DNA of 64,000 bases, from contig JAMXIF010001183.1 in the NCBI GenBank assembly GCA_028583685.1, positions 12,603,684 to 12,667,683 of the forward strand, in the 5' to 3' direction. The notes below the pieces were generated by a model. The model was given only the letters and a program-made list of their open reading frames with translations. It was not told where the DNA came from and searched no databases. Position 1 is the first letter of the stretch. Each line of letters starts with the position of its first letter. Positions 42,071 to 52,822 of this stretch are shown here, one piece after another. The translations under genes and the position numbers were made by a program. Source of the DNA: Petaurus breviceps papuanus. Taxonomy: Eukaryota; Chordata; Mammalia; Diprotodontia; Petauridae.

Positions 42071-43350
42071 TAAAGGGAGCTATTTTCTTAGCCATATTTT
42101 AATGGCCTACCTTTCCTGTTTCAGATATCTGCTCTTCTCTCAAGCCAGCAGGTAACATATGCTCTCTGGACTTCTCATGAAAATTCATAAATGAGAAACA
42201 AGAATGGAAATCAAGAAGGAGCTCAAAATGGAGCATATAAACAAAGAGGTTTCTCCACCTAAGTAATGATTTCTTATTCTAGTTGAAGTGTCTTTTAAAT
42301 ACTGGTAACAATAGCACACCAGGATGTAGATGTAGGCCTATAAGCTCTGCTTCCTGGCTACAGTAATGTACAATAAAATGGCTCGAGAAAAACTCCCAAG
42401 ACACCACACCCCTGTCAAAGCTCTCTTGACTTGTTCTTCAAGAAAGGTAATATGGCTTTGTTGCTCTGCTAAGTGCCTTACCCAGGGTCATTCAGCTAGT
42501 AAGAATTTGAGGCAGTATTAGAAATAAGGTTTTCCAAAGTCCAAGTCTAATGTTCAGGCCGCTAAACTGGATTCATTTGTCTTTTTGCAACTCAAGATGA
42601 TGCAGAGAGGGCTAGTTAGATACACTGGTATTTCAAAGGCCTTTGTGACATATACTACTGATTTTGTCTGAGAAGGACCCTTTCAATAGGCTTAGAGAAG
42701 GTATGTGTGGTAAGAATAATAAACACAAGGATACCTGATATCTAGGATAGGATAGTTGTTTTTACCTAAAAAAAAAAAAAGGAAGGTGTGTCCTAGGGAC
42801 TTCTTTGGTCCAGGAGACTAGGACTCTAACCGTTGATACAGTTTCCTTGATGCTTAAAGTCTTACCACATAAGCCTAAATGGAGCTAATTTTCCCCTTAA
42901 AGGCAGAGATGTTGTCTCAAAGACTTGGCTGGTCCATGGGATCAGAGCTTGAAGCCCATGAGGAATCAGTGACCCTTAGTTTTAATAATTGCTGTGAGAA
43001 TAAACAGACCTTATAATCTAATACTTTCTGACCAGATATATTTTTCTAAAGAAGACAGGGGAGGGAGGGGTGCTATATCTATTTGAACCAGTCTGTGTCT
43101 TTGTTGAGTATCTTTTCAATGCCCTTATAGTACCTTTCTCCAACTTTCATTCACCTTGGAGGTCCAGGCCCCCCCAGAAGGTGGATGTTACTGCTGTCAG
43201 GGTTTGAAGAGTAACCCTGAAGGCAGAGTTTTTAGTAATAGAGCTCATGAATCTCCAATAATATCCCCTTGTTGATCAGTCATACTTAATTCACTTTTAG
43301 AAAGGGTATTTACCGGACAGGTAGTAAGAATGGCTGGTACCAAAAAAACC
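42071..43350. other. Mostly unassigned DNA with one MIR fragment
   Basis: A reversed MIR CORE is visible at 42,462-42,572 ('gccttacccagggtcattca'). An A13 run lies near 42,769. The rest shows no recognised gene or repeat. Confidence 0.4.
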
Positions 43351-43893
43351 TCTCCTAAACCTGGGGTCAGAGCTTAAATCCAGCCTCAGACACTCACTAG
43401 TTAAATGACCCTGGGGAAGTCACTTAACTCTGTTTATCTCAGTTTCCTCATCTGTAAAATGAGCTAGAGAAGAAAACTGCTTCAGTATCCTTGCCAAGAA
43501 AACCCCAAATAATGTTGCAAAGAATCAGACATGAGTGGGGTATACTCTCTGCACCCTTTGTGAAGACTCCTCAGAATGAGGAGATGGGAGAAAGTCTATC
43601 TCGAAACCAGAGACAGACTTTTGTAAGACTGGACAGAACTGAGTCCTGGGTTTCCTAAGAAATTATACAACCTAGGACCCTTCCCCTCTTCCCTTGCTGT
43701 CAATCAGCCATAAGCCCTTCAGGAATTTTAGGAATCTCTGAGAGCCCTTCCCCCTTCTTCACTTTGGCATTTGCCAAATAAGGATAGGTACATTTGGATT
43801 GGCTATCCCCTATTTCCTTGTTCTTTGTAAGCCCACCTCCCAGCCAATGGGAGAAGGGACAATGGTGGTAGGGGGCTTGACTGTGTTAAGGTA

Positions 43894-44322
43894 CCGTGTT
43901 TCCCGATAATAAGACACTGTCTTATTATTTTTTTGGGACAGAAAAACACCAGAGGGCTTATTTTCAGGGGAGGGCTTATTTTAATGAACATTGACAGCAA
44001 TTTTAATAAACAGGTAAATGTGAACAAAAAAATGTACCTTTATTCAATAAGCAAATCACTGGGGAAGAACAGGATGACACGCTCACTGCTGCAGCTCTGA
44101 TTGGATGCAGCTCGGAGAGCAGCGTGTGTTTGGGGGGGGGGGAGCAGTACATACAGAGGGTACCATAATGTAGCGTGTAGCGCAGGGGATCACCTTCACT
44201 ACTGTAGCAATCTCAATAGGGCTTATTTTCGGGGGAGGGCTTATTTTAGAGGAATCTTACACAGTAAGGGGAGGGCTTATTTTCTGGATGGGTCTTTGGG
44301 TCTTATTATTGGGGAAACACAG
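43894..44322. mobile_element. 429-bp non-autonomous DNA transposon with TA target site
   Basis: The ends CCGTGTTTCCCGATAATAAG and, reversed, CTGTGTTTCCCCAATAATAA are terminal inverted repeats; both are flanked by TA (43,892-43,893 and 44,323-44,324), as for Tc1/mariner-type elements. Subterminal 'gggcttatttt' motifs recur inside in both orientations. No transposase frame. From memory, very similar ends occur in repeats of other tetrapods, including squamates, which I cannot check here. Confidence 0.75.
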
Positions 44323-44329
44323 TATAAAT
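44323..44329 (+). promoter_or_regulatory. TATA motif of the LTR, target of the transposon
   Basis: Removing the transposon and one TA copy joins 'gttaagg' to TATAAATTC, about 80 bp before the AATAAA. This suits the LTR TATA box; its function is inferred from position. Confidence 0.5.
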
Positions 44330-44523
44330 TCTTGTTCCATCTTATGTAACATGCCTCATTCCACTGGTTCATACTGGTGGAAGGAATGCCCTCTTCTCAT
44401 CAGAATTGAATAAAACTTCCTGTTCTTGCCTCAAGACACCTCTGACTTCAAAATTTTGGGGAATAAGGGATTTTTGGGGTCCCTGTACCCCACACAGGCA
44501 TGACTAAAATGACTGAACAACAA

Positions 44524-46560
44524 ACCTAGGGTGCCCTCTTGCACGTATACATATAACCAAGCAAAGGTTGGGCTTCTGGCACTTTAGGCCAAATGGCAAA
44601 TTTACTGCTCCTGGTTACTAGGAAGCATTTTTTCAGTTCGTAAGCAGGATTCTTCTCTGGCATAAGGTATCATATATTCCTTGGAGCTACTAACTCCTTG
44701 GACACCTTGCCTACTACTGATCCTTTCAGTCCAGTGAGTGACATGGTGAATGGATGGATGTGTTGGAGGAGCATAATACTCTATTTGGTCTCGCTCTCCT
44801 CCCTCCCATCTCTTTACAGGTGTAAGGACCTGCCGCATCAAGTTGTACCTGAGCCTCTAGTCCTCCAACACTTGGCTGGCCTCCTGCTGTACTGAGTTCA
44901 TTACTGGAAAAACTGCTCTTTCTATACAAGAAGTATAGCTTCATTTTCTTAACCAGTAACAAGAGATTCCTGTATGGTATCATCTGCCCTTCATCCAATG
45001 GCCAAAAGTACTCATTTCCTTTTAAAATATTTAGGGGCTGCCAAATATTGGGGGAAGAGAGGGGAGGAGAGGTACTGCCAAATATTGCAGTACCATTAGA
45101 GGAAAATCCCTTAGTGCATAGCTTTCTCTGTTGATTTACTAATTAATTGGGGGTGAACCACCAGACTGTACTGAGTCTATCTGACCTGAAACACAAGGCT
45201 ATATATGCTAACTTCAGGCAGCTCCAATATTAGTCTTTCTTCATTCCCATCCCTTGAAGACAGTATAATTCTGAAGGATCTCTTTTGCTTCCATTAGTAT
45301 GTAAGTACTTGATCAAAATTTAGCCCCAATTGTGTTTACCTCTCAATTACATTTACCTTTTTCTAGGTTTCTCTTTTCTCCTCTGTCTAAATTTCAGTAA
45401 TTCAACTCAGCTCTAGCCTTTTCATCAGAATACTTCCAAGTCATCTATTTTATGAAATACCCATTAAATAATAATAACAATAAATGGAGGGAAATTCCAA
45501 AAGGTCTCCTCTTTTTCCAATTTCCCCTTCCAGTGTTTGTCTCAACAGGTATTGCTGTACTATAACAGATACTGTTAATATTTCTCACTTCTTTTATCTA
45601 AATCCTTTCTGCCTTCTGATTTTGCTTCATACATAAAGAAACTCTAGGTCTTTCATAAAGGCTTATATTATGTGAGAGAGGGGGAATGGAGGAAGCCAGA
45701 GGCTAGTTGGAAATACACGAAATTTAAATTTGAGCAGACTTAAACCTCTGTCCAAATGTTAGAAATTTTTTTTAACTAAGAACACTGACTTTGTATAATT
45801 ATTTTGACAACTTTTTGTCTTATATAAACTCCTACAAAATAGCAGAGAAAAGATTTTATGAGACTTAGGGCCCAGGACTAAAAGTGATCTAATTGTTATA
45901 AAGGGGAGTAGCTAATTAAATCTTCAGAGTGGAGGGGAAAAGGAAGGAAAGGGAAATAATATCACACCCTAAACCAACCCCCAGGGAGGAGACAGACAAG
46001 GCATGAAAAGGATTCTGCTCTTCCACTTTTCAAAAAAGAGGAAGGAGAATAAATGATTGAATACTGGTCAGGCAACTCCTCCCTCCACAACAACACCACC
46101 AGTGTTACATATGTGTGTGTATGTGTATGTGTATTATTTGTGTCCCCAACAGCAAATCTACTTACAGTAAAGTTCAAACTAACTAAATTAAATCATTCTA
46201 GCTCAATGGAAACAGCTCATATCTTTTAGATGGTAAAATTACCTGGTTTATTCTGGAACTAATATAATATATAAGCAAAGTGGGATAGAGACACAGAAAA
46301 AATATTATGTTTAATGAAAAAAAATTAGCATAAAGTGAAGGGATATAATTAACTGCTCTCATACTATTCCTGTTCAGTTGAGTGGAAAATACACATGCAC
46401 AATTTATACTTATCAGAAATTTCTGAAAATAAGGTGTTTATTTCTGAAACAGTTCATTATTTCTGAAACAAGGTGTCCTATGAAGTTAAATAATCCACTA
46501 AAATAATTCACTATCTCTTCCTGCTTTGCTAAGAAGGTAACTCCACAATCTAAGAAATCA
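44524..46560. other. Unassigned, largely repeat-free DNA
   Basis: About 2 kb with no recognised repeat apart from a short GTGTGTAT run at 46,110-46,135 and a small hairpin (GGTACTGC...GCAGTACC) at 45,070-45,093. No exon could be supported. Confidence 0.4.
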
Positions 46561-46564
46561 GAAG

Positions 46565-46700
46565 TGGTCATAGAATCATAGATATAAAGCTGGAAAAGAT
46601 CTGGGAGGTTGTGTTATTTACCTCCATCTTACAGGTGAAGAAAAATGAGTTCCCCACCCCCCCAAAAAAGTGACTTGCCCATGTTCACACAGTCAATAAA
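46565..46700 (-). mobile_element. L3/THER1-type tail and CORE remnant
   Basis: 'tcatagaatcatagatataa', 'ctccatcttacaggtgaaga' and 'gacttgcccatgttcacaca' are reversed tail and CORE. Confidence 0.5.
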
Positions 46701-46714
46701 AGAGTTGGAGTCTG

Positions 46715-46855
46715 CATTCTGTCATTTGCTAGCTATGTGACTTTGAGCAAGTCACTTAATTTTTTTTAAACTAATTTATTCATCTGTAAAATCTTACTTA
46801 TTCTCCCTGACTCACAGAGTTGTTGTGAATAAAGCTCTTTTCAAAGTAACAATGA
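46715..46855 (+). mobile_element. CORE-SINE fragment
   Basis: 'tgctagctatgtgactttga', 'gcaagtcacttaatt' and 'ttcatctgtaaaatcttact'. Confidence 0.55.
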
Positions 46856-47751
46856 CTGATATAACAACACAATACACTGTTCAGCCCAGGGAGACTGGAA
46901 TGCTTGTCCTCATCTTTGTCATTAAGGATTCCTCTCAGCTCTGGACTCCTGCATGCATGAGTGGATGGAATTCAGACCCACGAGAATACAACTCCTCAAG
47001 AGAACTGGTAAATTCTTCCCTCAAACCTCTGACTCTTTTCATCCCCACCCTATATCTCCAGGGGAAAAAATCACTTTAAGCTAAGCTTCGTGTGAAGTGT
47101 CTCCCCAGAGTAGAAAACAGAAAAATACTCAATGTACAATATAAGTTAGATATGGAGAACACTTATTTATTTCCTCTACTCAAAAGAAAAGCCAACCACA
47201 AGAAACTCACAAGTGCATATTGACAAAAAATAGAAACAAACAATGGCAACAAGACAACCATTCTTATACTTTCCCGGGAGATAGAGTCTCAAACGTCAGA
47301 ACATGAAGCAATTAGTGAGAATGCCGAATAAGCATTTTATGTTTCACCTTGGCTCTGCACTGTATAAACAATTCTTACCAGATTCCCATCTTCTGGCCAG
47401 TCAGAGCAGAAATTGGATACATCCTACTGCCAGTTAATATCCTCCAAGAGTTGTAGGACACTCTGCGGCTAGTCAGACTGAAGGAACTATGATACCTTAA
47501 ACTCATAAGGTTGTCTTCAAGTCTAGCAATGTCAATCTTAGAATTGCTGTTCAGCCATTTTTACTCAAGATGATAGAGTTAAGGAAAGAAACAAAACAGA
47601 AAAAGCAATCAAAGACCTAAGCTCAGGCTTCCCTGGACAGAGCATATACATTATATTCCTGGTGTTTATTGTAGCCATGATGCTGGCATTGAGGAAAGGC
47701 ATGAGTGTCCTTCTCCACCTATTCAGGACAAATTTAGGAGATTCTTGATAC
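46856..47751. other. Unassigned DNA, no gene seen
   Basis: No recognised repeat; short open frames lack known domains. Confidence 0.4.
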
Positions 47752-47756
47752 GTATG

Positions 47757-48294
47757 TGTAGCAGCAAGCACCCCAAGCGTCCTCAGGGTTTGCAGCTACC
47801 ACAGGTTCTTGGATCTGCTTTGTTAAAGGAAAGCAACTCAAAATGGGTTAACAGGCTTACTTTAATCAGTCAGACATATATCATTTACCTTGTTCAGGAG
47901 AAAAGGTCAGCACCCTGAACCTCAAAGTATACAGGCATAATTATCAAGACAGAAACATCAAGTAGACAGATTTCCAAACTGTCCAACCATTACATCCATA
48001 CCCAGTCAACATCTGGGTTTCCACATTCTGGGTTTTTCAAAGCCGGGGGACTCTCAACAACGGCTTCCCAGAATTCAGATCAAATCACAGAACACTTCTC
48101 AAAGTGAGTCCCAAAACAAAGCTACACTTCAGGGCTTATATAGCCTTCTCCTGGCTCAGAGAATGTAACAACCTTATTGACTCACTGGCCAATCAAGAAG
48201 TATCTACTGAAAAACAAGCCTCCCCCACCCCAGGCTTCAGGTGCACATTAGCCTAGGGGCAGAGAAGATCTTTAAAATTTACATTCTTATTACA
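47757..48294 (-). mobile_element. Solo LTR, 538 bp (endogenous retrovirus fossil)
   Basis: On the minus strand it begins TGTAATAAG and ends GCTGCTACA, giving TGTA...TACA ends. A perfect 5-bp TSD, GTATG, lies at 47,752-47,756 and 48,295-48,299. Reading in the minus direction, a TATA box (CTATATAAG, 48,135-48,143) precedes an ATTAAA-type polyadenylation signal (47,861-47,866) by about 270 bp, the usual U3-R spacing. No internal retroviral sequence adjoins it. The family is not named; a 5-bp TSD is more usual for ERVL/ERV3-type or some ERV1 lineages. Good end preservation suggests moderate age. Confidence 0.82.
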
Positions 48295-48353
48295 GTATGG
48301 AAGATGGGGAGAGAAACAGAGATCATAGTTGTTCCCTTTCTAAGGTCCGCTGA

Positions 48354-48592
48354 GTCAGTTGTTGTTCAGTCATTTCCAACCCTTTATGACCCCATTTGGG
48401 GTTTTCTTGGCAGAGATACTGGACTGTTTTGCCATTTCCTTCTTCAGTTCATTTTACAGATGAGGAAACTGAGTCAAACAGGATTAAGTGACTTGCCCAG
48501 AGTCATGCAGCTAGGAAGTGGTTGGGACTGGATTTGAAGTCATGTCTACCTGACTCCAGTCCCAATGCTCTATCCATTGCATGACCTAACTG
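48354..48592 (-). mobile_element. SINE-A, full length
   Basis: Reversed: 'gttgttgttcagtcatttcc', 'gggttttcttggcagagata', 'acagatgaggaaactgagtc' and head 'tgcatgacctaactg'. Confidence 0.88.
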
Positions 48593-48769
48593 ACCACTGA
48601 ATTAGTAGCTCTTCCTAATTAGTGTCCACTCAGAGGATATCTCCATCATCTATGTACCAAGCCCTTTCATTATTGAGCTATACTGTTACCAAAGACATTT
48701 AGAACTTGCTCCAGGGATGGACACCTTTGATTCCATATCCACACATGATCTAGGAGGAGCAATCCCTGA

Positions 48770-48940
48770 CAAAGTAACATTTATGGGGTACTTTAAGATT
48801 TGGAAAATGATTCCCACATATTATTTATTGCATTTGAATCTCACCACAATCTGGTGGCTAGTAGACAATGCCCCTATTAATAGAGGAGGAAGCTAAGGGT
48901 GAGAGGGGTGAACTGAAGTGACTCACCAAAGATAGTATTA
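48770..48940 (-). mobile_element. CORE-SINE, diverged
   Basis: 'aacatttatggggtacttta', 'catttgaatctcaccacaat' and 'agaggaggaagctaagggtg'. Confidence 0.5.
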
Positions 48941-48961
48941 GCAATAATAATAGTTAACATT

Positions 48962-49117
48962 GGGGATGGCTAGGTGGTACAGTGAATAGAGCACCAGCCC
49001 TGGAGTTAGGAGGACTTGAGTTCAAATCTGACTTCAGATACTTAACACAAAAAAACTAGCCGTGTGACCTTGGGCAAGTCACAACCCCAATTGCCCTCCA
49101 AAAAGCAAAAAAATTAT
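48962..49117 (+). mobile_element. SINE-B, full length
   Basis: Head 'ggatggctaggtggtacagt', box B-like 'gagttcaaatctgactt', end 'aaccccaattgccctcc' and A-rich tail. TSD ATAGTTAACATT at 48,950-48,961 and 49,118-49,129. Confidence 0.92.
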
Positions 49118-49365
49118 ATAGTTAACATTTATATGGCATTTTAAGGTTTGCAAAATATTTTACGTTTGTTATCTCATTTGTTATTCACTACACCCTGTGA
49201 GGTTGATACTGACATTATCTTCATTGTATAGATGAGGAAACAGATTGAGAGAAATTCAATGACTTGCCCTGGATCACAAAGCTAATGCCCCATGAAGTGG
49301 GATTCAAGCTCAGATCTTCCTGATTCCAAGGTCATGGATCTATATCATACAACCTAACTGCTTCA
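49118..49365 (-). mobile_element. CORE-SINE, near full length (SINE-B target)
   Basis: 'tagttaacatttatatggca', 'tatagatgaggaaacagatt' and 'tatatcatacaacctaactg'. Its first bases also lie at 48,940-48,961, before the SINE-B. Confidence 0.75.
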
Positions 49366-50114
49366 AGATCACACAGTTGCAATGACAAGAGCTCAGGTTT
49401 GAACTCAGGCTCACCATTATTGATCAATGTTTAACTATCTGTTCACTGGGGTAGAGGAAAGGGAGAAAAACTGTACATGTCATAATTTTAAGTTTATCTG
49501 CATTATTAACTTTTTCTCCAATATTTTATTAAGTCTAGACAATCAACAAAATAATAAAGTAAGTCCTAATCTGTAGCATTTGCCTGTTTCTGAGGTGAAA
49601 ATGTTCACACTGAAAATTAAACAATCAACTCTCTCAAGCCTGTTCAAGCTAGTTCCGGAATACTCCTGAACTCAAGTCTTTGGCCTCCAAGTCTGGTGCT
49701 CCTTTCACTATATGACATCACCAAGTCACACTAAAAATGGTGAATGACACAATTCATCTCAACCTCTACCATCTCCCTCAAAGTCATTCAGGTGGTATCA
49801 CCAAACCACTGACCTGCCAACACAGGAAATGTTCACTCTTTAAATGATCACTTCCCTCTGCTCCTGACGCAGTACACCTGACACTTTAACATGCATGATA
49901 TGTCCTGGATCTATCTTTGTCCTTTAGTCAATGTCTTATTGTCATCTTTTGTTTGTACCATCACAACTTGCTCCTTTCTATGTCCCAGTATCCAACAGGA
50001 CACTAGCTGGGCTAATTATTGGACCAAAGACGATATTAGCTTCTGTTCCAGAGATAATCTCTCCAAATCATCAGGGAAAAATGCTAACAATTTCCCAAGC
50101 GGAAAGCCCCAGGA

Positions 50115-50117
<3 letters not shown>
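49366..50117. other. Mostly unassigned DNA with MIR-like scraps
   Basis: Reversed MIR-like text at 49,366-49,425 and 49,660-49,740 ('gaactcaagtctttggcctc'). Otherwise nothing recognised. Confidence 0.4.

Positions 50118-50161
<44 letters not shown>
50118..50161. repeat. (CA)21 microsatellite
   Basis: Pure CA dinucleotide run. Confidence 0.95.
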
Positions 50162-50163
<2 letters not shown>

Positions 50164-50565
50164 TATAGACTGAGTTGCAAAGGCTTTTCTAAAAGTTGAG
50201 AAGGAACCCATAGAGTGACCTGAGGCACTCCTTACTGGAACATTATGATCAGCTTGGATGATGAATTACAGGGCCCTAATTGCAGTAAATGGTGTTTACA
50301 CTGTGTCTTTATTTTGGTTAAATTAGTCTTATTTTCCCTTGGCAGTCTACTTGCAATCAACTGTTTATGACTTTTAACAAATAGTTGCTGAAAAAAGAAA
50401 GATTATGCTAGGCACCCACATTATGAGGAAAATGCCCATTTGATCCAAGCTTTTAATCTTCAAGTAATTCTACCTGTGAGGATCTTTCCAAAATGATTTT
50501 CATGTTGGTAGCAGCTACTATTGTTTTTCTCCTTTAGATTTTGGTAGAAATTGTGGCAACTGGTA
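50162..50565. other. Repeat-free DNA with AT-rich transcription-factor-like motifs
   Basis: No repeat recognised. The stretch 50,255-50,400 has ordered motifs such as 'gggccctaattgcagtaaat' and 'ggtgtttacactgtg' (homeodomain TAATT and forkhead TGTTTAC cores), which could be regulatory but could equally be chance. Confidence 0.3.
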
Positions 50566-50569
50566 TGTT

Positions 50570-50700
50570 GCATCAATCAACCAATTAGCAAGCATTTATT
50601 AAAGACCTCCTCTATGTAGGTACTATGACAGAAACTGGGATACAAAGACAGAAATGAAATAATACCTACTCCCTGGGAGTTTACATTCTAACATTACAGA
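50570..50700 (-). mobile_element. L2 3' end
   Basis: 'gcaagcatttattaaagacc', 'aactgggatacaaagacaga' and 'gagtttacattctaac'. Confidence 0.65.
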
Positions 50701-50804
50701 AACATTCCCAGTATTCAAGTACAGTTGAGATGTGTGTACCTTTGAAGCATATAAGAGAGGCAGGAGTCATTGATTTGTCAAATGGCAAAAGGAAAAAAAG
50801 GGGT

Positions 50805-51045
50805 GGGCAGCTAGGTGGCACAGTGGCTAGAGTCAGGAAGACCTGAATTCAAATCTGATCTCAGACAGTGCTATGTGATCCTGGGCAAGTCACTCAATCC
50901 CATTTGCATCAATTTCTTAATCTGTAAAATGAGCTGGAGAAGAGAAATGGTGAACCATTCTAGTATCTTCACCAAGAAAACTCCAAGTTGGGTCATGAAG
51001 AGTTAGTTGGACATGGATGAAATGATGAAACAATAGCAACAAAAG
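50805..51045 (+). mobile_element. SINE-A, full length
   Basis: Head 'gggcagctaggtggcacagt', CORE 'gtgatcctgggcaagtcact' and tail 'accaagaaaactccaagttg' ending 'atgatgaaacaatagcaac'. Confidence 0.88.
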
Positions 51046-51062
51046 AAAAAAAATTGTTATAT

Positions 51063-51665
51063 TCACAGAATCATACATTTTAGAATGGGAAGGGATCACA
51101 GAAGCCATCTGGTCTAGCACAAACTGAAAAAGAATCCCCACCGCAACATTCCAGATGTTGTGGACTCTTGGAAGTCTGAGATCCAGAGTCTAGTAGATGG
51201 GCAGTCTGTCCCACTATCCCCCCAGGTAATTCATCACAGTTTGGAATGGCTCTAATTATTAGGAAGCTTTTTCTTACATCAGGACTAAACTCCCCCCTGC
51301 AGCTTTTGCCTTTTTACCCTGGTTCTTCCCTCTGGGAACAAAAAGAATAATCTTTCTTCTACTTGATGGCCTTTCAAACATTTGACTATAGTTATTATAT
51401 TCCTGCTTCTCTACTTCATCTTCCCTTCCCCAGGAATAACATCCCTAGTTTTTTTTCAACCAATTCTCTTAATGGGGTCAAGACCCTTCACTATTTTGGT
51501 TGCTCTCCCCTGGACACTTTCCAGTTTATCAGTCAGTCATTAAATATTTATTAAGCACCTGGCATTGTTGCTAAGTGTAATGTCATTCTTAAATCATGAC
51601 ACTCAATAGTGAATGCAACACTTCAAATGTATTCTAATCAGGGCAGAGTATAGTAGGACTAATCA
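51063..51665 (-). mobile_element. L3 (CR1-clade) LINE 3' part
   Basis: 'tcacagaatcatacatttta', 'ggaatggctctaattattag', 'gaagctttttcttacatcag', 'ctttcaaacatttgactata', 'ctcccctggacactttccag' and, after a short L2 tail at about 51,528-51,582, 'aatcagggcagagtatagta' follow the L3 3' region in reverse. Confidence 0.7.
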
Positions 51666-51727
51666 AACAAACTAGGAGAAAAACTGCCACAGAAATTAAA
51701 TCAACTGAGCTATGTAAACATCTATAC

Positions 51728-51972
51728 TAAGCCCCTAGGTGGGGCAATGGATAGAGCCCCCAAAGGCTTGTAGTCAAAAGATCTGAGTTCAAATTCAGTC
51801 TTAAATACTAGCTGTGTGACCTTGGGCAAATCACTTAATTCTGTTTGCCTCAATTTCCTCATCTGTAAAATGAGTTGGAAAAGGAAATGGCAAACCACTC
51901 CAGTATCTTTGCCAAGAAAACCCCAAAAGGGGTCATAAAGGGTAGACCACAGCTAAAACTACTTAACAACAA
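51728..51972 (+). mobile_element. SINE-A, full length
   Basis: Head 'taggtggggcaatggataga', CORE 'gtgtgaccttgggcaaatca' and tail 'aagaaaaccccaaaaggggt' ending 'actacttaacaac'. Confidence 0.88.
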
Positions 51973-51997
51973 AAACAATTAAATCAATATGTTTACC

Positions 51998-52050
51998 CAT
52001 TGGAATATAAGCTCCTTGAGGATTTATGCTCTAAGAGATGGTCAATTTTC
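51998..52050 (+). mobile_element. L2 3' UTR scrap (SINE-B target)
   Basis: 'ggaatataagctccttgagg' is the L2 3' UTR block before the SINE. Confidence 0.4.
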
Positions 52051-52215
52051 TTTTGTTTGTTTTTTGGAGGGGGGAAGGTAGGGCAATTGAAGTTAAGTGA
52101 CTTGTCTAAGGTCACATGGCTAGTTTTGTGTAAAGCGTCTGAGGCCACATTTGAACTCAGGTCCTCCTGACTCCAGGGCCGGTGCTCTATTCACTGCACC
52201 ACCTAGCCGCCTGAT
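52051..52215 (-). mobile_element. SINE-B, full length
   Basis: Reversed body 'caattgaagttaagtgactt' to 'gcaccacctagccgcc'. TSD ATGGTCAATTTTC at 52,038-52,050 and 52,216-52,228. Confidence 0.92.
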
Positions 52216-52344
52216 ATGGTCAATTTTCATAAAGACGCGATGCCTAAGAAAGATATGAATTCCTTTCCAATGTCATGTAGTAATTACTAAAACTTTATCA
52301 TATTCAACTTTTCTAAAATACTATTCAAATTATTAACTTCTTAT

Positions 52345-52820
52345 TCTTATTAGCTTTATCTAGGTCTCAAAGGAGGCACATGGAGGTCCCAAGCTATTAT
52401 AGTTTTGTATTCTATATCTCTCTCCAATTCAATTAACTTTTCCTTTAATAACTTATATACTATGCCATTTAGTGTATTATTAGCTATTGATTTGATTTTA
52501 CCATGTAAAATAATATATAATGTAGGGGCGACTGGGAGGCACAGTGAATAGAGAACCAGCACTGGAATCAGGAGGACCTGAGCTCAAATGTGACCTCAGA
52601 CACTTAACTAGCCATGTGACCTGGGGCAAGTCACAAGTTGCCCTACCCTTCCCCCTCCAAAAAAAGGCAAAAAAAATGCATAATGTAGTTTTCCTGTTTA
52701 TTTCTTTTAACTAACTGCTTTTGAAAAATTTTTACTGCTTTTGTCTTATCAAAGATCATGATTGCTACCCCTGTCTTTTAAAAATTCACTTGAGACACAG
52801 TAGTTTCTGTTTAAACCCCA
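52345..52820 (-). mobile_element. L1 ORF2 endonuclease-domain fragment
   Basis: A minus-strand frame at 52,356-52,490 still reads IVYKLLKEKLIELERDIEYK then TIIAWDLHVPPLRPR, aligning with the L1 endonuclease stretch whose core is TIIMGDFN. The GDFN residues are changed (AWDL), so it is inactive. Further upstream 'gacaggggtagcaatcatga' (reversed) encodes the GVAI block. Split by a SINE-B. Confidence 0.65.
52522..52678 (+). mobile_element. SINE-B, full length
   Basis: Head 'ggggcgactgggaggcacag', box B-like 'gagctcaaatgtgacc', end 'aagttgccctaccc' and A-rich tail. TSD around ATAATGTAG on both sides. Confidence 0.9.
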
Positions 52821-52822
52821 CT

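Larger units (their letters stand above)
43532..44496 (+). mobile_element. Solo LTR, ERV1-like, containing a DNA transposon (fossil)
   Basis: The segment begins TGAGTGGGGTA and ends TACCCCACACA, near-perfect inverted ends of an LTR, and is flanked by a 4-bp TSD (GACA/GGCA) within the host SINE-A. 4 bp is usual for gamma-type (ERV1) integration. An AATAAA lies at 44,409-44,414, giving plus orientation. Without the inserted transposon the LTR is about 534 bp. No internal retroviral sequence adjoins it, so it is a solo LTR left by recombination. It is younger than the SINE-A it splits. Confidence 0.8.
43353..44523 (+). mobile_element. SINE-A split by a solo LTR
   Basis: The SINE body ('cctcagacactcactagtta', 'tgtaaaatgagctagagaag', 'ccaagaaaaccccaaataat') stops at 'cagaca' (43,531) and its last 27 bases ('tgactaaaatgactgaacaa') resume at 44,497. 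The missing piece is filled by the LTR. Confidence 0.88.

Noticed and set aside
44101-44349. 82-codon open frame
   Set aside because: Lies within the non-autonomous DNA transposon and reflects its GGGCTTATTTT repeats.
45070-45093. Perfect 8-bp hairpin GGTACTGC...GCAGTACC
   Set aside because: Too short and isolated to call a transposon end or RNA structure.
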